Source: Actinopolymorpha rutila | GTDB lineage: Bacteria; Actinomycetota; Actinomycetes; Propionibacteriales; Actinopolymorphaceae | Assembly (NCBI RefSeq): GCF_013407855.1 | Contig: NZ_JACBZH010000001.1 | Span: forward strand, 6,324,001-6,388,000 | Length of the DNA stretch: 64,000 nucleotides | Reading direction: 5' to 3' | Part shown: in pieces, positions 52,972 through 61,889 of the stretch | Layout of the letters: each line of letters opens with the position of its first letter | Position numbering within the stretch: the stretch's first letter is position 1 | Position numbers and translations under genes: made by a program | Notes under the pieces: generated by a model | The model's database searches: none | What the model was told of the DNA's origin: nothing | The model's input: only the letters and a program-made list of their open reading frames with translations

Positions 52972-53164
52972 AGGTCTCCACCTCTCTTCGGCCGAGCTTG
53001 TCGATCACCTCGACCACGTGCACCGGCATGCGCACGGCTGTGCAGCGTCGTTTCGCCACCGACCCTAGGCGCGGAGGATCCGGGCGCGCCTCCAGCATCC
53101 TCCGCCCTGCTTCCCGGATCGTCCGGTCGTCCGCCATCGGACGCCCCGTGCGGGCACGGACCCC

Positions 53165-53932
53165 TCAGAAGACGGTGTAGCCGCCGTCGACGACGAGCAC
53201 CGACCCGGTCATGAAGGATGCCGCCGGGCTGGCGAGGTACACCACGCTGGGCGCGATCTCCTCAGGCGAGGCGTACCGCTGCTGCGGGGCGTCCTCGATC
53301 CACTGCCGACGGAACTCCGGCCGGTCCACCGGCGCCATCTCGGTGTTGACGTAACCGGGCGCGAGCGCGTTGACCCGGATGCCGTGCGACGCCCACTCCG
53401 CCGCCAGCGACTTCGTCAGCTGGTGCACGGCCGCCTTCGACGCGTTGTAGGCGGGCTGCCACTGCGGGCGGTTGACGATGATGCCGGAAATCGAACCCAC
53501 GTTGACGATCGAGCCGCCTCCGTTGGCCGCCATGTGGCGGCCGGCGACCCGGCAGCACCGCCACAGCGCGCGGACGTTGAGGTCGAACACCTCGTCCCAC
53601 TCCTCGTCGGTGACCTCCCACGACGGCGCGTGGTAGCACACCCCCGCGTTGTTGACCAGGATGTCCAGGCCGCCGAGTGCTGTGACGGCCTCCTCCACCG
53701 CCCGGTCCACGTCGGCGGCGACGGTGATGTCCCCGGTGATCGGCACCGCGCGTACGCCGTTTTCGGCCAGTTCCGTGGCGGCCCGCTTGTTGCGGTCGGC
53801 GTGCCGGGAGACGAAGGCGACCTCGGCGCCGGCCTGGGCCAGCGCGACCGTGAAGGCTCTGCCCAGGCCGCGGTTGCCGCCGGTGACCAGGGCCTTGCGG
53901 CCCGCGAGGCTGAAGCTGTCGAAGACGTCCAC
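53165..53932 (-). CDS. short-chain dehydrogenase/reductase
   Basis: Classical SDR of 255 aa. The NAD(P) site is TGGNRGLG, the structural motif NNAG, and the catalytic residues Ser in VGSISGI, Tyr and Lys in AYNASK. The end (SFMTGSVLVVDGGYT) is typical. It resembles sugar-acid and polyol dehydrogenases such as gluconate 5-dehydrogenase. GTG 53932 follows GGAAGGA. The gap to the PhyH gene downstream is 193 bases. It is divergent from the mandelate-racemase-family gene at 54046, so both may share control. Confidence 0.92.
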   Translation of the reverse strand: MDVFDSFSLAGRKALVTGGNRGLGRAFTVALAQAGAEVAFVSRHADRNKRAATELAENGVRAVPITGDITVAADVDRAVEEAVTALGGLDILVNNAGVCYHAPSWEVTDEEWDEVFDLNVRALWRCCRVAGRHMAANGGGSIVNVGSISGIIVNRPQWQPAYNASKAAVHQLTKSLAAEWASHGIRVNALAPGYVNTEMAPVDRPEFRRQWIEDAPQQRYASPEEIAPSVVYLASPAASFMTGSVLVVDGGYTVF

Positions 53933-54045
53933 GTGCTGTCCTTCCGTTGGCCGGACTCCATCCCAAAGCTATCCGGCCCGCTGTCTTCTGGTCAGGGGTG
54001 CCGGTACCGTCGGAACGGCCGCAGCCGGAGCCAGTGGAGGAACGG

Positions 54046-55134
54046 ATGAGCAAGGTGGTCAGCGCGTCGGCGTACCTCGTCGACCTGGAGGTGGAGACCC
54101 CCCGCACCGATGCGGTGCAGTCCTTCGTCAAGCAGGAAACGGTGTTCGTCGAGATCACCACCGACGACGGCCACACCGGTCTGGGCTACAGCTACACGAT
54201 CGGCACCGGCGGGCACGCCGTCCTCGCGTTGCTGCGGCACGACCTGCTGCCGCGGCTGGTGGGCACCGAGGCCGGCGACATCGAGGCGCGGTGGAACGAC
54301 CTGTACGCCGTTACCCGGGCGACCAGCATCGGCGTCATCACCGCGCTCGCCCTCGCCGCCGTCGACACCGCGCTGTGGGACGTACGCTGCCGGCGTGCCG
54401 GTGAACCCCTGTGGCGGATGGCCGGCGGGTTCCGGCAGCAGGTACCCGTCTACGACACCGAGGGCGGCTGGCTGCACCTGCCGGCCGAGGAACTCGTCGC
54501 CGGCGCAGCCGCCTCCCGCGACGCCGGGTTGTTCGGGGTGAAGCTCAAGGTGGGCAAGCCCCGCGTCTCCGAGGACGTCGCCCGCATCGCCGCCGTCCGG
54601 ACCGAACTCGGGCCCGGCATGGAGATCATGGTCGATGCCAACCAGTCGTTGACAGTAGCCGGCGCGACCCGGCGGGCAAGGGCGTTCGAGGACCTGGACG
54701 TCGCGTGGTTCGAGGAGCCGCTGCCGGCCGACGACGTCTCCGGCCACGCGCTGCTCGCCCGGGCGAGTTCGGTCCCGGTCGCGGTGGGCGAGTCGCTGTA
54801 CTCCCTCGGGCAGTTCCGCGGCTACCTCGAGGCGGGCGCGGCCGGCATCGTGCAGGTCGACGTGGCCCGGATCGGCGGAATCACGCCCTGGTTGAAGGTC
54901 GCCCACCTGGCCGAGGCGTTCAACGTCGCGGTGGCGCCGCACTTCCTGATGGAGTTGCACGTGAGCCTCGCCGCCGCGGTGCCGAACGGCTCCTACGTCG
55001 AGCACATCCCACAGCTACGCGCGATCACCACCGAGGAGCTCCGGATCGTCGACGGGCACGCGGTCGCGCCGGACACACCCGGGCTCGGCATCGTGTGGGA
55101 TCCGGACGCGATCGACAATCGCCGGGTGGCGTGA
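54046..55134 (+). CDS. mandelate racemase / muconate lactonizing enzyme family protein
   Basis: Enolase-superfamily enzyme of 362 aa. The capping domain (1-130) leads into the barrel with acid/base lysines K166 and K168 (GVKLKVG), metal ligands D197 (MVDANQ), E223 (WFEEP) and E249 (GES), then D272 and H299 (VAPHF), which form the His-Asp dyad of the mandelate racemase subgroup. The enzyme abstracts the proton alpha to a carboxylate, usually dehydrating or racemising a sugar acid. ATG 54046 has a GGAGGAA ribosome binding site. With the SDR, the dehydrogenase at 43709 and the importer it suggests sugar-acid breakdown. Confidence 0.92.
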   Translation: MSKVVSASAYLVDLEVETPRTDAVQSFVKQETVFVEITTDDGHTGLGYSYTIGTGGHAVLALLRHDLLPRLVGTEAGDIEARWNDLYAVTRATSIGVITALALAAVDTALWDVRCRRAGEPLWRMAGGFRQQVPVYDTEGGWLHLPAEELVAGAAASRDAGLFGVKLKVGKPRVSEDVARIAAVRTELGPGMEIMVDANQSLTVAGATRRARAFEDLDVAWFEEPLPADDVSGHALLARASSVPVAVGESLYSLGQFRGYLEAGAAGIVQVDVARIGGITPWLKVAHLAEAFNVAVAPHFLMELHVSLAAAVPNGSYVEHIPQLRAITTEELRIVDGHAVAPDTPGLGIVWDPDAIDNRRVA

Positions 55135-55138
55135 GGAT

Positions 55139-55939
55139 TCAGCGGCGGCGGCCGACGGTGAGTACAGACGACCAATGGCGGGTGAGCCGGCCGTCGGGAC
55201 GGACCGCGAGCCGGCGGCGGATCTCGCCGTACAGCCGGTCCCGCTTCACCGGCCCCATCGCGATGTGGCCGGAGAACGTGTCCAGCAAGGCGATGTACTC
55301 GTCGGCGGTGTAGCGGCGTCCCCACACGTATCGTCGTACCGCCACCGGCTCGAAGTGGCCCGACTCCTCGAACTCGCCCGCCAGGTCCGGCGCGGCCTCC
55401 GGCGGAGGCGGGGGCCACTGGTCGCCGGGCTTGTCCTCGCCGAGTTCGACGTACACCTCCTGGATCTGCTCGAAGAACGGGTCGTAGCCCGCCGGAAAGC
55501 CGTGCACGGCGTTCCACACCGCGAGGTGCCCGCCCGGCCGCAGCAGCTCCGCGGCCCTGGCGTACTTCACCGCCGGGTCGACCCAGGACCAGGCCGTCGC
55601 GGCGTAGACGAGACCGAACCGCGTCCCGTCGGCCGGGCCGGGCCACTCCTCGAAGGACGCGGTCACGACCTCGACGTCGGCGAAGCCGGCCAGGTTGTGC
55701 CGGGCCTGCTCGGCCAGCGCGGGCCCCAGCTCCACGGCCGTGATCGCGAAGCCCGCGCGGGCGAGAGGCAAGGTGGCCTTGCCCGGGCCACAGCCCACCT
55801 CCAGCAGGTGGTCCGCCGGCTTCAGGTGGGTGACGTCGAGCAGGTCGGCGTACAACTGCCCGGGGTAGTCGGGACGGGCCGACTGGTACGAAACCGCCGC
55901 CTCGTCGAAGGTGGTCCTCAGCCGCCGATCGTCGGACAT
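55139..55939 (-). CDS. class I SAM-dependent methyltransferase
   Basis: A 266-aa Rossmann-fold methyltransferase. Motif I is LLEVGCGPGKATLPLA, with the acidic residue at the end of strand 2 in VELGPALA and post-motif segments VVTASFEEWP and LVYAATAWSWVDP. The C-terminal third has a Pro-rich loop and basic residues and resembles the yeast Crg1/ubiE-like group. The acceptor is unknown. ATG 55939 has no ribosome binding site; CATGAT lies six bases upstream, another possible leaderless start. It converges with the MR-family gene with four bases between them. Confidence 0.88.
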   Translation of the reverse strand: MSDDRRLRTTFDEAAVSYQSARPDYPGQLYADLLDVTHLKPADHLLEVGCGPGKATLPLARAGFAITAVELGPALAEQARHNLAGFADVEVVTASFEEWPGPADGTRFGLVYAATAWSWVDPAVKYARAAELLRPGGHLAVWNAVHGFPAGYDPFFEQIQEVYVELGEDKPGDQWPPPPPEAAPDLAGEFEESGHFEPVAVRRYVWGRRYTADEYIALLDTFSGHIAMGPVKRDRLYGEIRRRLAVRPDGRLTRHWSSVLTVGRRR

Positions 55940-55982
55940 CGGGCCATCATGTCAGCGGACCCACCGCGAGAGCACCGCCTTT

Positions 55983-56615
55983 TCAGGCGACCGTGGGCAT
56001 CGCCGCTGCCGGCACCTCCAGCGTCTTCTCCCGGGCGAAGGTGAACCCGGCGTCGAAGGAGGTGACCGTCGCCAGGCCGCACGCGTCCAGCGCCTCCAGC
56101 GAGATCTCGTGCAGCCGCGGCGTCTGGGCCGCGCAGCAGTCGGACAGCACCGTCACCTCGTAGTCGTGCATGAACGCCGACCGGACCGTCGACTCCACGC
56201 CGATGTTGGTGACGACGCCGGCGAACACGAGTTCGGTGACGCCGAGCCCGCGCAGCAGCGGGTCCAGCGACGTCCACAGGAACGCGTCGAAGCGCACCTT
56301 GTCGACCGTCAGGTCGTCCGGCAGGGCGCCGAGCTCGGCCATCAGCTCGTCGTCCCAGGTGCCAGCGACCAGGCCGTTCAACTGCGCGAGCCGGGGGTTC
56401 AGCCGGGCGGCGCTGGTTCCCTCGTCGGCGCGCCCGGGCCGGTAGACGTGCCGGGTGAAGATCACGGGCGCGCTGTTGCGGCGGGCGTCGGCGACCACCT
56501 CGGCGGTGGTCCGTACGGCCTGGTCCACGTCGGCGAGCTTCATCCCCACGTGCGCGAGTGATCCCTCCGGATGACAGAAGCCGTTCTGCATGTCGATGAC
56601 GACGAGCGCTCTCAT
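55983..56615 (-). CDS. isochorismatase-fold hydrolase without the catalytic cysteine
   Basis: A 210-aa cysteine-hydrolase-like protein. The catalytic D8 (VVIDMQNGF) and K106 (VDKVRFDAF) are conserved. The third residue of the triad, Cys in the usual TNVCVEST, is G139 here (TNIGVEST). True isochorismatases also lack this Cys, so activity is not excluded, but amidase or nicotinamidase chemistry via a thioester is unlikely. ATG 56615 has a GAAGGTGG ribosome binding site. No siderophore genes accompany it. Confidence 0.85.
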   Translation of the reverse strand: MRALVVIDMQNGFCHPEGSLAHVGMKLADVDQAVRTTAEVVADARRNSAPVIFTRHVYRPGRADEGTSAARLNPRLAQLNGLVAGTWDDELMAELGALPDDLTVDKVRFDAFLWTSLDPLLRGLGVTELVFAGVVTNIGVESTVRSAFMHDYEVTVLSDCCAAQTPRLHEISLEALDACGLATVTSFDAGFTFAREKTLEVPAAAMPTVA

Positions 56616-56761
56616 GGCGCCACCTTCCCCAGGTGAGTGGCAGGTTCTGCGACGACTTCCCTCGGACGTTAGGAAGCCGGGGTTACCGCTGCGTGAACTC
56701 GTGCACCGGAACGGGTTACAAGCTGAAGTCGCCCGGCCGCGTCATACCCCCCAAGAATCAT

Positions 56762-56790
56762 TTGACGGTCGAACGTCGAGACGCTAGGTT
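56762..56790 (+). promoter_or_regulatory. promoter of the ArsR/MFS operon, leaderless
   Basis: TTGACG (56762-56767), a 17-base spacer and TAGGTT (56785-56790) form a good vegetative promoter. The -10 box ends six bases before ATG 56797, so transcription should begin at the start codon. There is no Shine-Dalgarno. A regulator binding here would block its own synthesis. Confidence 0.7.
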
Positions 56791-56796
56791 CCCGGC

Positions 56797-57357
56797 ATGC
56801 CCTCGGAGATCAAGAGCATGCGGGCCGTGGCCCACCCGGTCCGGCTGCGCATGCTGTCGCTGCTCACCGGCGCGGCCATGTCGGCGGCCGAGCTCGCCCA
56901 GGAGCTGGACATCACCCACGCCAACGCCTCCTACCACCTGCGGCTGCTGGTGGCCGCCGGCATGCTGGAGCCGGCCGGTGAGGAGAACGTCCGCGGCGGG
57001 GTGGCTAAGCGTTACCGCTATCTCCTCCGCGCACCCGGGACTCCCGGCTCACCCGGGTCGCCCGCGACGACGGCGCCGACCGGCGAGGTCGACCTCGAGC
57101 AGTTGCCGGTCTGGCAGGCCATCGCGGACGAACTCGTCCGGCGCGCGCACCACCAGGTCCGCACCGAGCATCCGGTGCTCCTCACCGACGCCGAACTGTG
57201 GGTCGAACCCGAGACCTGGCAACAGGTGGTGGCCCTGGCCGCCGAGGCGTCCAACCTTCTGCACACGAACGCCCGCCGGGCACGCACGTCCGGCACGATG
57301 CGCGTCAACGCGACCATGGCGCTGTTCGAGCTGGCGCGACGGGAGAACAGGCGATGA
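56797..57357 (+). CDS. ArsR-type winged-helix regulator
   Basis: A 186-aa regulator. The DNA-binding domain (5-75) is of the ArsR/HTH_20 type: SMRAVAHPVRLRMLSLL, AAELAQELDITHANASYHLRLL and the wing GGVAKRYRYLLR. The remainder is an alpha-helical ligand domain without the metal-binding cysteines of classical ArsR. It is started at an apparently leaderless ATG, and its stop overlaps the MFS gene (ATGA, 57354-57357). This arrangement indicates local control of the transporter. Confidence 0.9.
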   Translation: MPSEIKSMRAVAHPVRLRMLSLLTGAAMSAAELAQELDITHANASYHLRLLVAAGMLEPAGEENVRGGVAKRYRYLLRAPGTPGSPGSPATTAPTGEVDLEQLPVWQAIADELVRRAHHQVRTEHPVLLTDAELWVEPETWQQVVALAAEASNLLHTNARRARTSGTMRVNATMALFELARRENRR

Positions 57358-58589
57358 TCGACCGGCATTCGCTGGCGCCGCTGCGCCACCAGCGCTTCCG
57401 TTACTTCCTCGGCGCCCGGTTCGCCACCCTGCTGGGCAGCGCGATCGCGCCGATCGCGGTGGCGTTCGCGGTGCTCGACCTCACTCACTCCCCCGCGACC
57501 CTGGGCGTGGTGCTCGCCGCCCGGACGATCCCGATGGTCGTGCTGGTGTTGTTCGGCGGCGTGGTCGCCGACCGGTTCCGCCGCGACGTCGTACTCGTCT
57601 CGGCCAACGTGGTCTGCCTGCTCACCCAGTCGCTGGCGGCGTTCCTGCTGCTCACGGGTACGGCCGAGGTGTGGCAGATCGCCACGATCGAGGCGGTCAA
57701 CGGCGCGGCCGCGGCGTTCACGTTCCCCGCACTGCAGGGGTTGCTCCCACAGCTGGTGAACCGGTCCGAACTCCAGCAGGCGAACGCGCTGAACGGCCTC
57801 AGCCGCAACGTCACCATGATCGGCGGCGGGGCGGTGGGCGGCGCGCTGGTCGGTTTCCTCGGGCCCGGTTGGGGCCTGGCCGTGGACGCGGTGACGTTCG
57901 GCGTGGCGGCGTTACTGATCTCCCGGCTGCGGCTGGCCGGGGTTCCCCGCGAAGCCCAGCAGCGGTCCTCCACCTGGACCGACCTGCGGGTGGGCTGGCA
58001 GGAGTTCGTGTCCAGGCGCTGGGTGTGGGTGATCGTCGCGGCGTTCTGCGTGTTCAACGCGGTGACCGCCGGGGCCTTCCAGACCCTCGGCCCGGTCATC
58101 GCCGACGAGACCTTCGGTGCGGTGGGCTGGGGGCTGTTGCAGTCGGCCAGCGGCGTGGGCCTGGTGGTCGGCGCGCTGGTGATGCTGCGCTGGCGGCCGC
58201 GCCGGCCGCTCGTGGTCGGCATGCTCGGCTGCGGGGTCGCCGTGTTCGAGCTTCTGCTGCTGGGGTTGTCGCCCACCCTCGCGCCGCTGCTAGTGGTCGG
58301 CTTCCTGGTCGGGGTGGGCACCGACCTGTTCGGCATCGGCTGGGAGACCGCTCTGCAGGAGAACGTCCCGACCGACCGGCTGTCCCGGGTCGCTTCCTAC
58401 GACGCCCTGGGCTCGATGCTCGCGGTCCCGGTGGGCCAACTGCTGGCGGGCCCGCTGGCCGCGGTGTTCGGCGAGTCGGGGGTGATCGTGGGCGGCGCCG
58501 TGCTCCTCGCCGTCGTCGTGGCGCTCACCGTCGCCGACTCGTCGGTACGCGGGCTGCGCCGAGCCCGGATTCCGGCGGCCCGGGGCTGA
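57354..58589 (+). CDS. MFS exporter (MFS_3 / enterobactin-exporter-like)
   Basis: A 411-aa permease with 12 predicted helices. The N-terminus SLAPLRHQRFRYFLGARF and the loop GGVVADRFRRD are typical of MFS_3 proteins that export macrolides, siderophores or other drugs. It is translationally coupled to the ArsR-type regulator. The 3' end is 24 bases from the convergent lipoprotein gene. The substrate is unknown. Confidence 0.9.
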   Translation: MIDRHSLAPLRHQRFRYFLGARFATLLGSAIAPIAVAFAVLDLTHSPATLGVVLAARTIPMVVLVLFGGVVADRFRRDVVLVSANVVCLLTQSLAAFLLLTGTAEVWQIATIEAVNGAAAAFTFPALQGLLPQLVNRSELQQANALNGLSRNVTMIGGGAVGGALVGFLGPGWGLAVDAVTFGVAALLISRLRLAGVPREAQQRSSTWTDLRVGWQEFVSRRWVWVIVAAFCVFNAVTAGAFQTLGPVIADETFGAVGWGLLQSASGVGLVVGALVMLRWRPRRPLVVGMLGCGVAVFELLLLGLSPTLAPLLVVGFLVGVGTDLFGIGWETALQENVPTDRLSRVASYDALGSMLAVPVGQLLAGPLAAVFGESGVIVGGAVLLAVVVALTVADSSVRGLRRARIPAARG

Positions 58590-58613
58590 GCTCCGGGCGC
58601 GTGGGCAGTCCCC

Positions 58614-60110
58614 CTACTCGATGCCGAGGATGAGGTCATTCTCCGACGGCAGGCCCGCCACCAGCGTGCCGTCCGCGAGCAGGATCTCTCCCTGCACGGC
58701 CACCAGGTTGCCGGCGTCGAAGTCCCAGCGGGACAGGTTCAGCCGGACGTCGTAGTCCGCGCGGAACCCGGCAGGCACGCCGCCCGGCCGCGGCGCGGGC
58801 AGGTCCACCGTCCAGATGTGGAACTCGTGGGGAACCGCGCGGACGGGCAGGGTCGTCCACGGCCCCGCGCTGCCGGACGGCCGGAAGCTCATGGTGAACC
58901 AGTCGGCGGACGCCGGGTTCGTCACCGTCAACCGGAGGTGGACAGGTGGCAGCGAGACGCTGGTGCCGTTGGCGAAACCGACTGCCAGACGCGCGGTGGT
59001 CCCCGGCTTCACCCCTCTGGGTCCCCTGGTCCAGACGGTCGGCAGAGCCATGTGCAGCTTGCGGTACGCCGTACCGAGCTCCGCGCCCTCGCTCGGCAGG
59101 GCGTTGGAGCCGGGCCGGGTCCGGTCCCGCAGCGAGAACGACAGCAGCGGATCGGTCTGTACGGCACCGGGCCGGAGCGTGAGCCGGAAGCGGTACCTGT
59201 GGTGATAGCCGGCCGGTACCGCGAAGTCGGCGGTCGGTGATGCCAGGACACTGTGCTCGTCCACCCCGCGCCGTAGCGTGAGCCGGTGCCAGCCGCCGCC
59301 ACGGCGTACGTCCAGCCGCAGGTGGTCGGCCGCCGCGAAGTCGATGCCGAAGTCGAGACCCGCTCGGCGGAACGAGCGACCGGTGGCGTTGTCGACGGTG
59401 GCGGTGAACTCGACCGGGGCGCCGCCGAGCGTCACCTGCCTCCGGGGCAAGGTCAGGTTGACAGGACTGCCCATGGGCGGGTTGAGCGCGAACACCGGCC
59501 CGGGGGCACTGGAGTCGGTGCGGTGTCCCTTGTCGCCGAGGTCCAGCCCGGCGATGGCGGAGAACGTCACCAGGCCGTACTCGGGCTGGTAGGCCTTCGG
59601 TACGCCGACCCGTAAACGGTAGGTGCGCGTCTCGTGCGGCCGCAGGCGCACCGGCACCGGCGCGTTGTAGAGCAGCTCGGGTTCCTCCGGATTGATCCAC
59701 TTCATCGCCGTCCGGTGCCACCCGGCGCTGTCGTGGTACTCCAGCCGCAGCTCGTCCGCCTTCAGGCCCCAGGAGAAGGTGAACGACAGCCCGGCGCGTA
59801 CGGCATGTCCGGTCGGGTTGGTCACCTCGACCCCGAACCGCGCGGGCGCGCCCCCGGGGGTGAGGTCACAGTCCTCGTCTCTGACGGCGACGATCCGCGC
59901 CACGTCGGCGGGAGGCGACGGCGTGGGCGCGACGGTCGGCCGGCAGTCGAGGCTCGAGGCCGGAGCAGTGCTCGGCGTCGACACGGCCGGAGTGCTCGGC
60001 CGGGCGGTCGCGCCGGACGGTGCGGAGGTGACGCCGCACGCGGCGAGCACACCCGAGGCAAACAGGGCGACCCCCGCGGCGCACGCGGCGAGGGCACCCC
60101 TGCGGATCAC
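58614..60110 (-). CDS. secreted lipoprotein with three Ig-like repeats, unknown function
   Basis: A 498-aa lipoprotein (signal peptide with lipobox VLAAC, C25) and a Thr/Ser/Pro-rich linker to about residue 65. Three repeats of roughly 125-140 residues share a pattern of a (P)GG(A/T) turn, a beta strand with VTNPTG, VDNATG or FANGTS, and an end like GWHRTAMK, GWHRLTLR or PWTTLPVR. They look like Ig or CARDB-type beta-sandwich domains. I know no named family. It lies 27 bases downstream of another lipoprotein gene at 60138 and is probably cotranscribed, so the two may act together at the cell surface. Confidence 0.75.
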   Translation of the reverse strand: MIRRGALAACAAGVALFASGVLAACGVTSAPSGATARPSTPAVSTPSTAPASSLDCRPTVAPTPSPPADVARIVAVRDEDCDLTPGGAPARFGVEVTNPTGHAVRAGLSFTFSWGLKADELRLEYHDSAGWHRTAMKWINPEEPELLYNAPVPVRLRPHETRTYRLRVGVPKAYQPEYGLVTFSAIAGLDLGDKGHRTDSSAPGPVFALNPPMGSPVNLTLPRRQVTLGGAPVEFTATVDNATGRSFRRAGLDFGIDFAAADHLRLDVRRGGGWHRLTLRRGVDEHSVLASPTADFAVPAGYHHRYRFRLTLRPGAVQTDPLLSFSLRDRTRPGSNALPSEGAELGTAYRKLHMALPTVWTRGPRGVKPGTTARLAVGFANGTSVSLPPVHLRLTVTNPASADWFTMSFRPSGSAGPWTTLPVRAVPHEFHIWTVDLPAPRPGGVPAGFRADYDVRLNLSRWDFDAGNLVAVQGEILLADGTLVAGLPSENDLILGIE

Positions 60111-60137
60111 GGCACGACCTTACCGATCATCGACCGG

Positions 60138-61784
60138 TCACTGGTAGGAGACGAAGACCGGGGCCGGGCTGACCTCCATGGTCTCCTGCGGAGTGAACGT
60201 CGGGCTGTCCGCACGGTAGAAGTTCTTCCATCCCCACCGCACGTCGGCCGGCGCGTTGCGGTGCAGCTTGTTCCAGGTTTCGAACTTCTCGCCGGGAGTG
60301 CCGAAGCCGTCGGCGTGGATGAGGACCTGGACGTCGTCGTAGCCGGTGTGCACCGCGGACCGGTCCGAGATCATGTCGAGCCTGAACTGGTGCAGCATGA
60401 GCAGCTTCTGCGGCAGGTGGTGCTCCCGGGTGAAGCCGGCCAGCCATTCGGCCGTTCGGTTGACCTCGGCCGCGTCGACCGAACCGATCACCTTCATCGG
60501 CCGCTGGGGCGGCTCGAGCCGCCACTCCGGGTCCAGCGCCAGGCCGACGTTCGGCAGCTTGAGCAGTGGGGCGTACCGCTTGGCCTGGGTCAGGAAGTCG
60601 GTGTAGCCGGGCTGCAGATCCAGCACGACGTACAGACCCTCACGGTGCGCGGCCTCGACCCACGGCCGCAGCGTGTCCACCGGCGTCTCGCTGGAGTAGT
60701 TGCCGTCGGATCCGGCGGAGGCGGAGGACACGGTGGTGATGATTTCGAAGGCGGGTACGACCTTCTCCTTGCTCAGCGGCTGGTAGTCGGCCGCGACCCG
60801 CTTGGCCCGGGCGATGGCGTCGGCGAGCGGCTGCTGCCCGAGCGAGCCGAGCGCCGAGCTGCCCGGGTGGCCGTAGAGCGCCACCATGCGCCGGCCGGGG
60901 AACAGCACCTGGCCTCCGCCGGGCAACTGGACGCCGGTCGCGGCCACGTCGACCCGGGCGCGCAGCCGGTCGGCGGGCCCGAACGCGCTGCCCAGCGCGA
61001 GGACCCGGGACGCACCGTCCTTCGCCAGTGCGGTGATCGCACTGCCGTCGGCGCGCGGGTCGGCGGTGCTGGTCCGCACCACCCGCGCACCGCCGGCGCG
61101 CGCAGTCGCCGTGGCCGCCTGGCCTGCGGGCTGGTCGAGTGCGAGGACCACCAGATCCTTCAGCGGGGCGGGCGGGTGGATCCCGGCCACGGCGTCGCCG
61201 GACGCGTTCGGTGCCACCGTCGGCGACGGCGACGCGGCTGGATGCTGCCGCGCCCACGCTGTGGCCCTGGCACCCACCGGCAGGACCGTGCGTACCTTCA
61301 GCCGGCTCAGCTCGGCGCGCACCGCGTCTCCGGCCGCACTGCTTCCGGTGGCACCGCCTCCGGCCGCCGGAGTGACCAGCAGGGGTACACCGAGCCGTTC
61401 GGCGGTCTCGGTGGCCCTGGTCAGGCCGGCCCGGTCACCGTCGGCAACCAGGACCGCGGCCGGTGACCGCTGATAGAGAGCCCGGCTCGCGCCGAGTGCC
61501 AGCTGTGCCGCGGTCGTTCCGGCGACCACCGTGGTCGCATCCTTCGGCACGGCGGTGACGGCCTGCACCTGCTTCGGACCCGCGTCGGCATTGCCACCCG
61601 CGTCGGCCCCCGCGCCCGCCTTCGGGCCGCCACCTGCATCGCCACGCTGCTCCGTCGCCCCCGATGTACACCCGGCGACCGCCAGCACGCCGACGAGCAC
61701 GGCCATCAGCAGACGCGAGCGACTCCGGGCAGGGATCGCCCGGGCCGCGCCCGTCCACCGACCGCAGCCCCCGTTGAAGATCAT
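60138..61784 (-). CDS. surface lipoprotein: cell-wall-binding-repeat-like half plus barrel-like half
   Basis: A 548-aa lipoprotein (lipobox AVAGC, C39) with a Gly/Ala/Lys linker to about residue 75. Residues about 80-290 resemble cell wall binding repeat 2 (VLVADGDRAGLTRA with LGVPLLVT; RVLALGSAFGPADRL), three degenerate copies by eye. Residues about 310-545 look like an alpha/beta barrel (VPAFEIITTVSSAS, LYVVLDLQPGY, VGLALDPEWRL, KLLMLHQFRLD), perhaps hydrolytic. Acidic residues D and E in the LDPEW segment are candidates. ATG 61784 follows TAGGCT by six bases. The later ATG would remove the basic part of the signal peptide. Confidence 0.72.
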   Translation of the reverse strand: MIFNGGCGRWTGAARAIPARSRSRLLMAVLVGVLAVAGCTSGATEQRGDAGGGPKAGAGADAGGNADAGPKQVQAVTAVPKDATTVVAGTTAAQLALGASRALYQRSPAAVLVADGDRAGLTRATETAERLGVPLLVTPAAGGGATGSSAAGDAVRAELSRLKVRTVLPVGARATAWARQHPAASPSPTVAPNASGDAVAGIHPPAPLKDLVVLALDQPAGQAATATARAGGARVVRTSTADPRADGSAITALAKDGASRVLALGSAFGPADRLRARVDVAATGVQLPGGGQVLFPGRRMVALYGHPGSSALGSLGQQPLADAIARAKRVAADYQPLSKEKVVPAFEIITTVSSASAGSDGNYSSETPVDTLRPWVEAAHREGLYVVLDLQPGYTDFLTQAKRYAPLLKLPNVGLALDPEWRLEPPQRPMKVIGSVDAAEVNRTAEWLAGFTREHHLPQKLLMLHQFRLDMISDRSAVHTGYDDVQVLIHADGFGTPGEKFETWNKLHRNAPADVRWGWKNFYRADSPTFTPQETMEVSPAPVFVSYQ

Positions 61785-61790
61785 GGCCCG

Positions 61791-61796
61791 AGCCTA
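61791..61796 (-). promoter_or_regulatory. -10-like hexamer of the lipoprotein operon
   Basis: TAGGCT on the minus strand ends six bases before ATG 61784, with no ribosome binding site, another probable leaderless start. Confidence 0.45.
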
Positions 61797-61889
61797 ACGG
61801 TCGCACCCGGTAGGCGGGCGCGCACACGCCGCCGCACCGGCCGAACGCCGACGCCTCGATTCCGGGCTCACTCCGGGCTCGCTCCGGGC

